Source: an uncultured Ruminococcus sp.
Lineage (GTDB): Bacteria > Bacillota > Clostridia > Oscillospirales > Acutalibacteraceae
NCBI GenBank assembly: GCA_902767125.1
Contig: CACXGJ010000140.1
Coordinates: 1-10,818, forward strand
DNA length: 10,818 nt
Direction: 5' to 3'
The translations under genes and the position numbers were made by a program. Of the stretch, positions 1 through 6,863 are shown piece after piece; the stretch's first letter is position 1; each line of letters begins with the position of its first letter. The notes under the pieces were generated by a model. The model worked only from the letters and a program-made list of their open reading frames with translations, had not been told where the DNA came from and searched no databases.

Positions 1-257
1 GAAAATACAGGATATAAAGCCGCTGCACCGTCAACTGTCGGCAAATCTCCCGTCAATTTATTCTTGGAATCAAATTTCACAATTTCCGAATCATTTTCAA
101 AGGGCAGATATTTGCTGACCTCAATGGACTTTGCCTGCATTTCCTTGTTGGTACTGTTGAAGTATCTCTTTGTCAAGCCTTCGTATATTCCAACGTCAAG
201 CAGTGCAAATGCAAGCACTATCGAAACAAGTATTAAAATCTGTTTTTTCAGGCTCAT
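1..257 (-). CDS. PstS-like substrate-binding protein, N-terminal part (runs off left edge)
   Basis: Reading the minus strand from the ATG at 257 gives 85 residues before the window edge. Residues 5-24 form one hydrophobic segment (uncleaved anchor or signal peptide). A linker of about 45 residues follows, then the sequence DLPTVDGAAALYPVF at 71-85. A DGAxALYP stretch right after a short beta strand is what I recognise as the start of the periplasmic-binding (PstS-like) domain in clostridial phosphate-type binding proteins, so the protein is probably a membrane-tethered, extracellular ligand binder. The ligand cannot be told from this fragment. The ribosome binding site GGGGGTGA overlaps the stop of the preceding 45-aa gene, and only 6 nt separate that stop from this ATG, so the two are co-transcribed. 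Family call is fairly firm; a phosphate-uptake role is not shown. Confidence 0.72.
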   Translation of the reverse strand, partial: MSLKKQILILVSIVLAFALLDVGIYEGLTKRYFNSTNKEMQAKSIEVSKYLPFENDSEIVKFDSKNKLTGDLPTVDGAAALYPVF

Positions 258-263
258 GCAAAG

Positions 264-401
264 TCACCCCCTGTTTGCTATGTATGAAATTATCGAACAG
301 TTGTCATGCAGGTAGACAGTATAAGCCATAAGTCCGACAACACTCAACACTCCCAACACACACACTACTGCTATCAGTATATAAAAAGTTTTATTCTTCA
401 T
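264..401 (-). CDS. 45-aa single-helix membrane protein of unknown function
   Basis: A 45-residue frame that begins MKNKTFYILIAVVCV. A hydrophobic helix spans residues 5-27, followed by a short polar tail ending in IANRG. I chose the ATG at 401 because a TGAGG ribosome binding site (415-411 on the minus strand) lies 9 nt upstream. An in-frame start at 461 would add 20 polar residues, has no such site, and overlaps the gene before it. The neighbours are an 84-aa membrane protein 14 nt upstream and the PstS-like binding protein 6 nt downstream, so it is the middle gene of an operon. It may be a small partner of the binding protein or a stand-alone microprotein. I do not recognise a family. Confidence 0.6.
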   Translation of the reverse strand: MKNKTFYILIAVVCVLGVLSVVGLMAYTVYLHDNCSIISYIANRG

Positions 402-415
402 CTCAAAAAACCTCA

Positions 416-670
416 CTACATTAAATTTATCGGATGGGTTATCAGCATTATTACTATCCACAATTCCAAACCGAAAATAAATCCCTCAATAGCAGAAAAA
501 ACTATTGATTTTATCATTTTTTCCTTTCTTATATGAATTTCATCAGCATTACCGTTTTTTCTGCATTTAACGTATTTGACTATTGAATATATTACCCATA
601 TCAAGCAAGGTATAGGAAACACATAAAATGTCAAAAGAATGAATCCCAAAAATAAATAACCGAATAACAT
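416..670 (-). CDS. 84-aa small membrane protein, unknown function
   Basis: The start at 670 is set by a near-perfect ribosome binding site, GGGAGGTGA, 6 nt ahead of the ATG. The same frame can be read upstream to 829, but that would run through the promoter and into ligA, so it is not real. The 84-residue product has a long hydrophobic N-terminal stretch (about 3-34, probably two short helices or a hairpin split by FPIPC), a basic and charged loop at 35-53, and a further hydrophobic segment at about 55-78. It is the first gene of a minus-strand operon with the 45-aa protein and the PstS-like binding protein. A TTGACA/TATGAT promoter lies just upstream. No family recognised; probably an inner-membrane protein acting with the downstream binding protein. 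Confidence 0.65.
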   Translation of the reverse strand: MLFGYLFLGFILLTFYVFPIPCLIWVIYSIVKYVKCRKNGNADEIHIRKEKMIKSIVFSAIEGFIFGLELWIVIMLITHPINLM

Positions 671-706
671 AAAATTCACCTCCCTACAAGTGTAATATTT
701 TATTCT

Positions 707-735
707 ATCATAACATTCAGCCTTATTTTTGTCAA
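707..735 (-). promoter_or_regulatory. Promoter of the minus-strand small-membrane/PstS-like operon
   Basis: On the minus strand, TTGACA (735-730) is followed by a 17-nt spacer and TATGAT (712-707). A TG dinucleotide one base before the -10 makes it an extended -10. This predicts transcription starting near 700, with a leader of about 30 nt carrying the GGGAGGTGA site of the 84-aa gene. It is a typical strong sigma-A promoter by sequence. Confidence 0.75.
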
Positions 736-743
736 TATTCAAG

Positions 744-772
744 TTGATTTGACTATAAAAAGAGAGTATAAT
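744..772 (+). promoter_or_regulatory. Promoter of ligA-clc
   Basis: TTGATT (744-749), 17-nt spacer, TATAAT (767-772), predicting a start near 779 and a leader of about 27 nt. A TTGACT at 749-754 is only 12 nt from the -10 and is not usable with it. The -35 box lies 8 bp from the -35 of the divergent minus-strand promoter, so the two polymerases would compete for the same face of DNA. Confidence 0.7.
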
Positions 773-805
773 TATTATGCAATCAAAAGAAAAAGGGGTT
801 TTAAT

Positions 806-2800
806 ATGAATATTGATAATGCAAGGCAAAAAGCCGAAGATTTAAGAAAACAGATTCTTTATCACAACGACAGATACTACAATCAGGATTCGCCCGAAAT
901 AAGCGACTATGAATATGATATGCTCCTCAAAGAGCTTGAAGAAATTGAAAGTGAATTTCCCGAACTCATCACTCCCGATTCACCGACTCAAAAAGTAGGC
1001 GGTCAGGCAGGAGAAAAATTCTCCCCTGTTGAGCATACTGTCCCTATGGAAAGTCTGCATGACTCATTCTCGCATGATGAAATAAGGGATTTTGCAAAGC
1101 GTGTCCATGAAAATGCAGGCAATGCCATTCTTGTCGTTGAACCTAAAATTGACGGTCTTTCGGTTTCCGCCGAATACAGAAACGGTATATTTGTACGTGG
1201 CTCAACGAGGGGGGACGGCAAAGTCGGTGAGGACATTACCGAAAATCTAAAAACAATTAAATCTCTCCCAATGAAATTAAACAAGGCTGTCCCATATCTT
1301 GAGGTGCGTGGAGAGGTCTATATGTCAATAGATGTATTTGAAAAGCTCGTTCAACATCAGGAGGAAAATGACGAAAAACCTTTCAAAAATCCACGTAATG
1401 CGGCGGCAGGCTCTCTCCGTCAGAAAAATGCCGATATCACAAAACAAAGACAGCTCGATATATTCGTCTTCAACATTCAGCAGATTCGGGGCGAAACCCT
1501 TACAAGCCATGTTCAGTCACTTGAATATCTCAAAGAATTGGGCTTCACAACTTTACCGTTTTATTACAAATGCAATGATGTTGATGAAGTTATTGACAAA
1601 ATCGAAGAAATAGGAAACAAACGTGGTGAACTCCCGTTTCAGATAGATGGGGCTGTCATAAAAGCAGATGACTTTTCACAGCGTGAAATTTTAGGAAGTA
1701 CATCAAAATTTCCGAAATGGGCAGAAGCTTATAAATATCCCCCCGAAGAAAAGGAAACAGAACTTCTTGACATTGAAATAAATGTCGGCAGAACAGGCGT
1801 TCTTACACCCACAGCAATATTTGCACCTATAACTCTTGCAGGTACTACCGTCAGCCGTGCTGTGCTTCACAATGAGGATTTTATAAAACAAAAAGACATT
1901 CGCATAGGTGACACAGTTATCTTGCGTAAGGCAGGCGAAATTATCCCCGAGGTCGTTTCCGTTGCCAAGCACAAAGAAAATTCAACTCCCTTTGAAATGC
2001 CGAAAATATGCCCGTCATGCGGCTCACCCGTTTCATACGAAAACGGTGAAGCGGCTTTGAGATGCACAAATACAGACTGTCCCGCACAGCTTATGCGTCA
2101 CATGATACACTTTGTTTCCCGTGATGCTATGGACATTGACGGACTCGGTGAGAGAGTTCTCCGTGCATTAGTCGATAATTCCCTCATATCCTCCCCTCTC
2201 GATTTATACAGGCTCTCAAAAGATAACATCATGACACTTGACAAGAAAAAAGACAAGTCTGCAACCAATCTCATAAATGCCATTGAAAAATCCAAATCCA
2301 ACGACTTATACAGGATAGTATTCGCCTTGGGTATAAGACATATCGGGCAGAAAGCTGCCAAACTCCTTGCCGACAAATTCCGTACCCTTGATAATATCGC
2401 AAATGCAACTGTCGAGGATATATCTTCAATAGAGGGCTTCGGAGACATTATGGCTCAAAGTGTATTCTCATATTTCCGGCTTGATGAAAGCAAAAAATTG
2501 ATTGAGGAAATAAAATCCCTCGGCATCAACACAAATAACCTTTCCGAGCCAAAGAATATTGATGAAAGCAATCCTTTTTTCAATAAGACCTTCGTTATAA
2601 CAGGAACTCTCCCGACCTATAAGCGTACAGAAGCCGCTGCCATTATAGAAAGTCTCGGAGGAAAGGTATCTTCAAGTGTTTCAAAGAAAACGGATTATGT
2701 TCTTGCAGGTGAGGATGCAGGCTCTAAACTGACAAAAGCTCAAGCTCTCGGTGTTAAGATAATAGACGAAAATGAATTTGAAAGCATGAGGAATCAGTAA
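806..2800 (+). CDS. ligA: NAD-dependent DNA ligase LigA
   Basis: Seals nicks in duplex DNA during replication and repair, using NAD+ as adenylate donor. The 664-residue length is normal for the family. In order: N-terminal Ia domain with the NMN-contacting YHNDRYY (19-25) and SDYEYD (33-38) motifs; adenylation domain with the nucleophile lysine K114 in KIDG and a second conserved DGAVIK (281-286); OB domain (about 318-395, including GRTGVLTPTA); a four-cysteine zinc finger (C402, C405, C420, C425); helix-hairpin-helix repeats (about 430-580); and a C-terminal BRCT domain (about 590-664, FVITGTL). All key residues are present. The start at 806 is preferred over an upstream in-frame start at 749, which lies inside the promoter. 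It has an AAGGGG ribosome binding site at 7-nt spacing and gives the expected N terminus. The next gene starts one base after the stop. Confidence 0.97.
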   Translation: MNIDNARQKAEDLRKQILYHNDRYYNQDSPEISDYEYDMLLKELEEIESEFPELITPDSPTQKVGGQAGEKFSPVEHTVPMESLHDSFSHDEIRDFAKRVHENAGNAILVVEPKIDGLSVSAEYRNGIFVRGSTRGDGKVGEDITENLKTIKSLPMKLNKAVPYLEVRGEVYMSIDVFEKLVQHQEENDEKPFKNPRNAAAGSLRQKNADITKQRQLDIFVFNIQQIRGETLTSHVQSLEYLKELGFTTLPFYYKCNDVDEVIDKIEEIGNKRGELPFQIDGAVIKADDFSQREILGSTSKFPKWAEAYKYPPEEKETELLDIEINVGRTGVLTPTAIFAPITLAGTTVSRAVLHNEDFIKQKDIRIGDTVILRKAGEIIPEVVSVAKHKENSTPFEMPKICPSCGSPVSYENGEAALRCTNTDCPAQLMRHMIHFVSRDAMDIDGLGERVLRALVDNSLISSPLDLYRLSKDNIMTLDKKKDKSATNLINAIEKSKSNDLYRIVFALGIRHIGQKAAKLLADKFRTLDNIANATVEDISSIEGFGDIMAQSVFSYFRLDESKKLIEEIKSLGINTNNLSEPKNIDESNPFFNKTFVITGTLPTYKRTEAAAIIESLGGKVSSSVSKKTDYVLAGEDAGSKLTKAQALGVKIIDENEFESMRNQ

Positions 2801-2801
2801 A

Positions 2802-4091
2802 ATGAACATTGACGGAAGTAAAAAATTTGCAAAAAAATTCATTCATGCCTATTATCATAAATCTGTAAATCATATTGCAAAATTCCTGAAATGGACTGTC
2901 ATTTCCGTTATAACGGGAATTGTTGTGGGAGGTATAAGTACCCTGTTTGCATTCTGCATGAATACCGCCACACAATACAGGATTGCCAATGACTATATAA
3001 TACTGTTCCTCCCGTTTGCAGGGATCATCACCGTATTTTTATATAATATCTTCAACTACAAGAATGACAAGGGTACCAATCTTGTACTTTCGACTATCCA
3101 CGCAAAATCCGAACTCCCTTTCAAAATGGCTCCGCTCATATTCATCGCAACTGTCCTGACACATCTTTTCGGAGGCTCGGCAGGACGTGAGGGAGCAGCA
3201 CTTCAGCTTGGAGGAAGTATTGCAAATCAGCTCGGAAGATGGTTCAGACTTGATGATGCCGATAAAAGAGTAGTTGTTCTCTGCGGAATGAGTGCAGCTT
3301 TTTCTGCCGTATTCGGTACTCCTATGGCAGCCGCTCTGTTTTCACTTGAGGTTGTCAGTATCGGCATAATGTATTATGCTGCTCTTGTGCCATGTGTATT
3401 TTCCTCCATCATAGCTGTTAATTTCGCTGTCAGCTTCGGTATCAGCGAAAGTGATTTCAAGCCCCTTGATTTCCCCGAAATTTCCATACTCAATTCTGTT
3501 GAAACAGTAGCTTTGTCATTTCTCTGTGCATTATTGAGCATAGTTTTCATAATCATAATGCACCGGACAGGAGATATTTTCAGAAAATATCTCAAAAATC
3601 CCTATGTAAGAATATTCATGGCAGGCTGTGTTATAGTCCTGCTCACTTTCATCATCGGTACAAGGGATTACAACGGCACTGGCATGAGTGTTGTATTCCG
3701 TGCATTGGACGGTCAGGCTGATTGGTATGCCTTTATACTGAAAATAATCTTCACTGCAATAACAATCGAATCAGGCTTTCGGGGCGGTGAGATAGTCCCC
3801 TCATTCTTCATCGGAGCAACCTTCGGGTGCTGCTTCGGTCAGCTCATAGGCTTTTCGCCGTCAGCGTGTGCCGCAATAGGCTTGATAGCCATGTTCTGCG
3901 GTGTCACAAACTGTCCCATCACTTCAATGCTCTTGAGCTTTGAGCTTTTCGGGGCAGGCGGAATACCTTATTTTATGATATGCGTTGCAGTAAGCTATTT
4001 CATGTCGGGTTACTATGGTCTCTACAAAGAACAGACTATCGTCTATTCAAAGTATCGTACAAAATTCCTTAACCGAAAAACAAGACAGTGA
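2802..4091 (+). CDS. CLC-family anion/proton antiporter, fluoride-type (CLC-F-like)
   Basis: A 429-residue polytopic membrane protein of the CLC family. The gating-glutamate motif is clear: GGSAGREGAALQ, with E130 as the gate. The canonical chloride motif GSGIP is replaced by GTNL (91-94), GREGP by GREGA (128-132), and GGIFAP by GGEIVP (328-333), which puts an acidic residue, E330, in the ion path. SLEVV (181-185) carries valine where the E. coli chloride/proton exchanger has its proton glutamate. From what is known of CLC-F proteins, a GGE-x-x-P motif and loss of the GSGIP serine mark F-/H+ antiporters that expel fluoride, so that is the preferred function. A divergent chloride transporter is the alternative. 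The stop-to-start gap with ligA is 1 nt, and a GAGGA site lies inside the ligA 3' end, so the two are co-transcribed. A strong terminator follows. Confidence 0.88.
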   Translation: MNIDGSKKFAKKFIHAYYHKSVNHIAKFLKWTVISVITGIVVGGISTLFAFCMNTATQYRIANDYIILFLPFAGIITVFLYNIFNYKNDKGTNLVLSTIHAKSELPFKMAPLIFIATVLTHLFGGSAGREGAALQLGGSIANQLGRWFRLDDADKRVVVLCGMSAAFSAVFGTPMAAALFSLEVVSIGIMYYAALVPCVFSSIIAVNFAVSFGISESDFKPLDFPEISILNSVETVALSFLCALLSIVFIIIMHRTGDIFRKYLKNPYVRIFMAGCVIVLLTFIIGTRDYNGTGMSVVFRALDGQADWYAFILKIIFTAITIESGFRGGEIVPSFFIGATFGCCFGQLIGFSPSACAAIGLIAMFCGVTNCPITSMLLSFELFGAGGIPYFMICVAVSYFMSGYYGLYKEQTIVYSKYRTKFLNRKTRQ

Positions 4092-4095
4092 TTAA

Positions 4096-4164
4096 GTGAG
4101 GAGTGAGAAATGAGGAGTGAGAAGTATTTTTATTTCTCACTCCTCATTTTTCATTCATTTTTTT
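4096..4164 (+). terminator. Long-stem terminator built from 7-bp repeats, after ligA-clc
   Basis: Four tandem heptamers of form RTGAGRA (4096-4123) are followed by their complement (4134-4154). Bases 4101-4126 pair with 4131-4156: a 26-bp stem with three G-U wobbles (4103, 4107 and 4124) and a TTTT loop. A run of seven T follows at 4158-4164. It begins 4 nt after the clc stop, so it is the expected intrinsic terminator for ligA-clc. The same heptamers recur after the VWA gene. Confidence 0.85.
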
Positions 4165-4182
4165 AAATTTGTCTGATTTCAT

Positions 4183-4210
4183 TTGACATTTATTTTTTAT
4201 TGAATATAAT
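4183..4210 (+). promoter_or_regulatory. Promoter of the small-membrane/YhgE operon
   Basis: TTGACA (4183-4188), 16-nt spacer, TATAAT (4205-4210), within a very AT-rich stretch. Transcription would start near 4217. The start codon at 4249 is preceded by a consensus AAAGGAGG (4233-4240) at 8-nt spacing, so the leader is short with no room for a riboswitch. Confidence 0.78.
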
Positions 4211-4248
4211 ATATATTTGTAAAAAATATATCAAAGGAGGACATTTGT

Positions 4249-4605
4249 ATGTCGGATATACCGCCAATCTCTCAAAGAGAACAGGAACATCTTACTTATC
4301 TCGGTGTTTATATGCTATATAATGAAGCCAAAGAAAAAAGGCTTAAATACAAGAAATTCGGAGCTTTATTCATCATAATATCGGGACTTGTATTTCTCGC
4401 CCTTATGTTCAGTCTTGAAAGCAAGATAGAGTTCTTATGTCTTTGGATAATAACTATCATATACTGTGTCACCATGATGATAAGAGCAGATTATAAATAC
4501 GCTCTTTACAAGGATATGCTTGGAATATGCGATGAATTTGATTTGAGTGAGCTTGACGAAGGAGATGATGAAAATGACAACAATATTCAAAATATTTCTG
4601 AATGA
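4249..4605 (+). CDS. 118-aa two-helix membrane protein with acidic tail, unknown function
   Basis: The start is fixed by a perfect AAAGGAGG site 8 nt upstream. The 118-residue product has a polar N-terminal region (1-36) with a basic patch, KEKRLKYKK, at 28-36. Two hydrophobic helices follow (about 37-55 and 60-79), then a polar C-terminal region ending in the strongly acidic stretch ELDEGDDENDNN (101-112). By the positive-inside rule the basic patch and both ends are likely cytoplasmic, so this is a helical hairpin. It is the first gene of a two-gene operon and overlaps the YhgE/Pip gene by 32 nt. The ribosome binding site of that gene is encoded inside this acidic tail, which suggests translational coupling and a joint role. 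I do not recognise a family, and no catalytic motif is visible. Confidence 0.8.
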   Translation: MSDIPPISQREQEHLTYLGVYMLYNEAKEKRLKYKKFGALFIIISGLVFLALMFSLESKIEFLCLWIITIIYCVTMMIRADYKYALYKDMLGICDEFDLSELDEGDDENDNNIQNISE

Positions 4606-6736
4606 CCTGAAAACCGTTTCACGAAATATAATTGCTTTTATCGTGATAATAGGAATATCCATACTGCCTGCACTGTACGCATGGTTCAACATTGCCGCAA
4701 ACTGGGATCCTTATTCTGCTACAAGCGGTATACAGTTTGCTGTATGCAACAATGACAAGGGCTGGAATTACAAGGCTCTTAAAATTTCGGCAGGTGACGA
4801 GATAATCAACAATCTGAAGGCAAATGACAAGATGGGCTGGACATTTGTCGATGAACAGCAGGCTGTTGACGGCGTTGAAGACGGCACCTATTATGCGGCA
4901 GTGATAATTCCGGAGGACTTCAGTGAAAATCTTTGCTCCATCACAACCGGCGATTTTAAACAGGCTCAACTTGAATACTATGTCAATGAAAAGAAAAATG
5001 CCATTGCCCCAAAGATCACAAATGCGGGTGTCTCCACTATCGAAAATGAAGTCAAATCAACCTATGTCAGCACCATAACCTCCGTTATAGCTTCGGCTCT
5101 GAATCTAACGGCTGATGAGCTTTCGGGCGGTAAAGACCAGATAATTTCAACTGTAAGCTCCTCACTTGAAGATGTTATCACAAATATTGATTCACTTTCG
5201 GCAAGCGTTGATATGTTCAATTCAACTCTCGATACTCTTTCAAATCTTTTCAAAACAACAGACAGTATAATGCCAAGTATCAATCAGGCTCTCAAAAAAT
5301 CCACCGAAATTTCTCCGAATCTCAAAAACTCCATAAACTCGGCAAAACTGTTTTCAAGGAAAATATCTGATATTATTGCCGATACTGTTGCTTCTGTCGA
5401 TACAATGCAGAAAAATATCAGTGACAATGTAACAGATGCCCTTAACAGGCTCGATACCAATACTTCATCTGCCGCAAACAGTCTTATCGGTGCAGGTGAA
5501 AGCTATCGCAAAGTAATAAGTGTGAATAATACTTTAATATCGGTTCTCGAAAATCTCCAAAACAATTTCGGGATAAATACTTCTCTCACTGTGAACAGAC
5601 TTAAAAAAGCAAATCAAACCGAGCAGGATATTATTGATAAAATTTATATTGCGGCTGATATGATAGAAGATACAGGCAATGTATCTGTCAGTGTCCAAAA
5701 TGAAATAAGACAGATTATTGCCGAAACAAGCTCCGATATATCCCAAATAAATACTGTTTATGCCCCTCTCAAGGAAAATATAAACAAAACTGTCGACAGT
5801 GTTTATGATGTAATTGAAAGCACTTCGGATATTATCAAGAATATCACCGATAATATACCTGCTTTGAGTGATACTCTCGACAGTGCCGGAGATACTGTCG
5901 AAACACTTGGAGAAACTTTTGACAATGTAAAACAGCTCCTTGCAAATTCAAAAGCAAAAATGGAAACTCTTATGAAAAAAGTTGAGGCTCTTGAGGGTGA
6001 CAGCGAAATAAAGGATTTAGTCATGACAGTCATACAAAATCCCGAAGCTCTCGGAAAATTTGTTTCCTCACCCGTAGGCACAAATACTCACAGCATACAT
6101 CATGTTGAAACCTACGGTTCGGGTATGGCTCCATTCTATACCTCGTTGAGCTTCTGGGTAGGCGGTACTATACTGATAGCAATAATCCGCACCGAGCCTA
6201 CTCGCAAACAGCTCAAGGAACTCAAAAAGGCTTCACCTGCACAGCAGTATTTCGGAAGATATCTGATATTTTTCATGATAGGTCAGATACAGGCTCTCAT
6301 AACATCATTGGGAGATATTTTCCTTCTGAAAGTACAATGCAACAACATTTTACTGTTTATTGTCGGCAGTCTCATATCCAGCTTTGTCTACACACTTTTC
6401 ATATATTCACTCACCATCTCATTCAATGTTGTCGGAAAAGCCCTTGTCATTGTCATACTCGTAATACAGATAGCAGGTTCGGGCGGAACATTCCCTGTTG
6501 AAGTCCTTCCCGCACCCTTTCAGACCATTTCTCCCTATCTGCCCTTCAGATACAGTATAAATGCCCTGCGTGAAGCCGTTACGGATACCGACATATCTGC
6601 ATTCTGGAATTATATACTCACCCTGCTTGCATTTGTACCTCTTGCACTTTTCATAGGACTTGTCCTGCGTAAGCCCTGCATGAAGGTCATAGCCTTCCTC
6701 GAAAAGAGATTGCACCAAAGCGAAATAATTATATAA
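4574..6736 (+). CDS. YhgE/Pip-family membrane protein
   Basis: A 720-residue envelope protein of the YhgE / phage infection protein (Pip) family. The N terminus has the family signature: one helix (about 18-38) ending ILPALYAWFNIAANWDPY. A very long extracellular region (about 45-515) follows, rich in Ser, Thr, Asn and Asp. From about 185 on it reads as helical coiled-coil, with only two cysteines (C58, C121) that could form a disulfide. About five C-terminal helices (523-540, 561-585, 591-617, 621-640, 678-697) resemble an ABC-2-type permease membrane domain, without an ATPase here. Relatives include phage receptors (Pip, YueB) and the type VII secretion protein EsaA, but the general cellular role is poorly known. 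Start 4574 is chosen because AAGGAG (4559-4564) lies 9 nt upstream; ATGs at 4565 and 4568 are too close to it. A terminator follows at 6744. Confidence 0.9.
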   Translation: MTTIFKIFLNDLKTVSRNIIAFIVIIGISILPALYAWFNIAANWDPYSATSGIQFAVCNNDKGWNYKALKISAGDEIINNLKANDKMGWTFVDEQQAVDGVEDGTYYAAVIIPEDFSENLCSITTGDFKQAQLEYYVNEKKNAIAPKITNAGVSTIENEVKSTYVSTITSVIASALNLTADELSGGKDQIISTVSSSLEDVITNIDSLSASVDMFNSTLDTLSNLFKTTDSIMPSINQALKKSTEISPNLKNSINSAKLFSRKISDIIADTVASVDTMQKNISDNVTDALNRLDTNTSSAANSLIGAGESYRKVISVNNTLISVLENLQNNFGINTSLTVNRLKKANQTEQDIIDKIYIAADMIEDTGNVSVSVQNEIRQIIAETSSDISQINTVYAPLKENINKTVDSVYDVIESTSDIIKNITDNIPALSDTLDSAGDTVETLGETFDNVKQLLANSKAKMETLMKKVEALEGDSEIKDLVMTVIQNPEALGKFVSSPVGTNTHSIHHVETYGSGMAPFYTSLSFWVGGTILIAIIRTEPTRKQLKELKKASPAQQYFGRYLIFFMIGQIQALITSLGDIFLLKVQCNNILLFIVGSLISSFVYTLFIYSLTISFNVVGKALVIVILVIQIAGSGGTFPVEVLPAPFQTISPYLPFRYSINALREAVTDTDISAFWNYILTLLAFVPLALFIGLVLRKPCMKVIAFLEKRLHQSEIII

Positions 6737-6743
6737 CACCACA

Positions 6744-6781
6744 AAAGAGAGCGGAGTTTTCAGACTTCACTCTCTTTTTTT
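6744..6781 (+). terminator. Intrinsic terminator after the YhgE gene
   Basis: AAAGAGAGCGGAGT (6744-6757) pairs with ACTTCACTCTCTTT (6764-6777), with one mismatch and one G-U wobble around a 6-nt loop. The T-run spans 6775-6781. It starts 7 nt after the YhgE stop and separates this operon from aspS. Confidence 0.87.
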
Positions 6782-6793
6782 GCAAAAAATCTG

Positions 6794-6822
6794 TTGAAAG
6801 ATTTATAAAATGATGTTATAAT
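6794..6822 (+). promoter_or_regulatory. Promoter of aspS
   Basis: TTGAAA (6794-6799), 17-nt spacer, TATAAT (6817-6822), with TG one base before the -10 (extended -10). The predicted start is near 6829, leaving only about 35 nt before the aspS ATG. That is far too short for a T-box leader, so aspS here is probably not under tRNA-sensing control. Confidence 0.8.
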
Positions 6823-6863
6823 ATTACAGTTAATATCTTAATTACTTGAAAGGAAAGAGCATT

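Noticed and set aside
402..461. Longer start for the 45-aa protein at 461
   Set aside because: It overlaps the 84-aa gene, lacks a ribosome binding site and adds a polar stretch before the membrane helix; TGAGG sits correctly for the ATG at 401.
64..536. Plus-strand frames of 76-83 residues across the left edge
   Set aside because: They are antisense to the three minus-strand genes, have no ribosome binding sites and encode low-complexity, unfamiliar sequence.
749..805. Upstream start for ligA at 749
   Set aside because: The ATT codon at 749 falls inside the promoter region; the ATG at 806 has a ribosome binding site and gives the normal LigA N terminus.
773..805. Fluoride riboswitch or other structured leader ahead of ligA-clc
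   Set aside because: The leader is about 27 nt and shows no matching pseudoknot elements.
671..829. N-terminal extension of the 84-aa membrane protein to a 137-residue frame starting at 829
   Set aside because: It would read through the promoter region and into the ligA start, while a perfect ribosome binding site marks the ATG at 670.
5380..5960. Short similar stretches in the YhgE extracellular region suspected to be a DNA repeat
   Set aside because: They reflect Ser/Thr/Asp-rich coiled-coil composition; no unit repeats at a fixed period.
6829..6863. T-box leader ahead of aspS
   Set aside because: Only about 35 nt lie between the predicted start site and the ATG; no T-box sequence or antiterminator fold is present.
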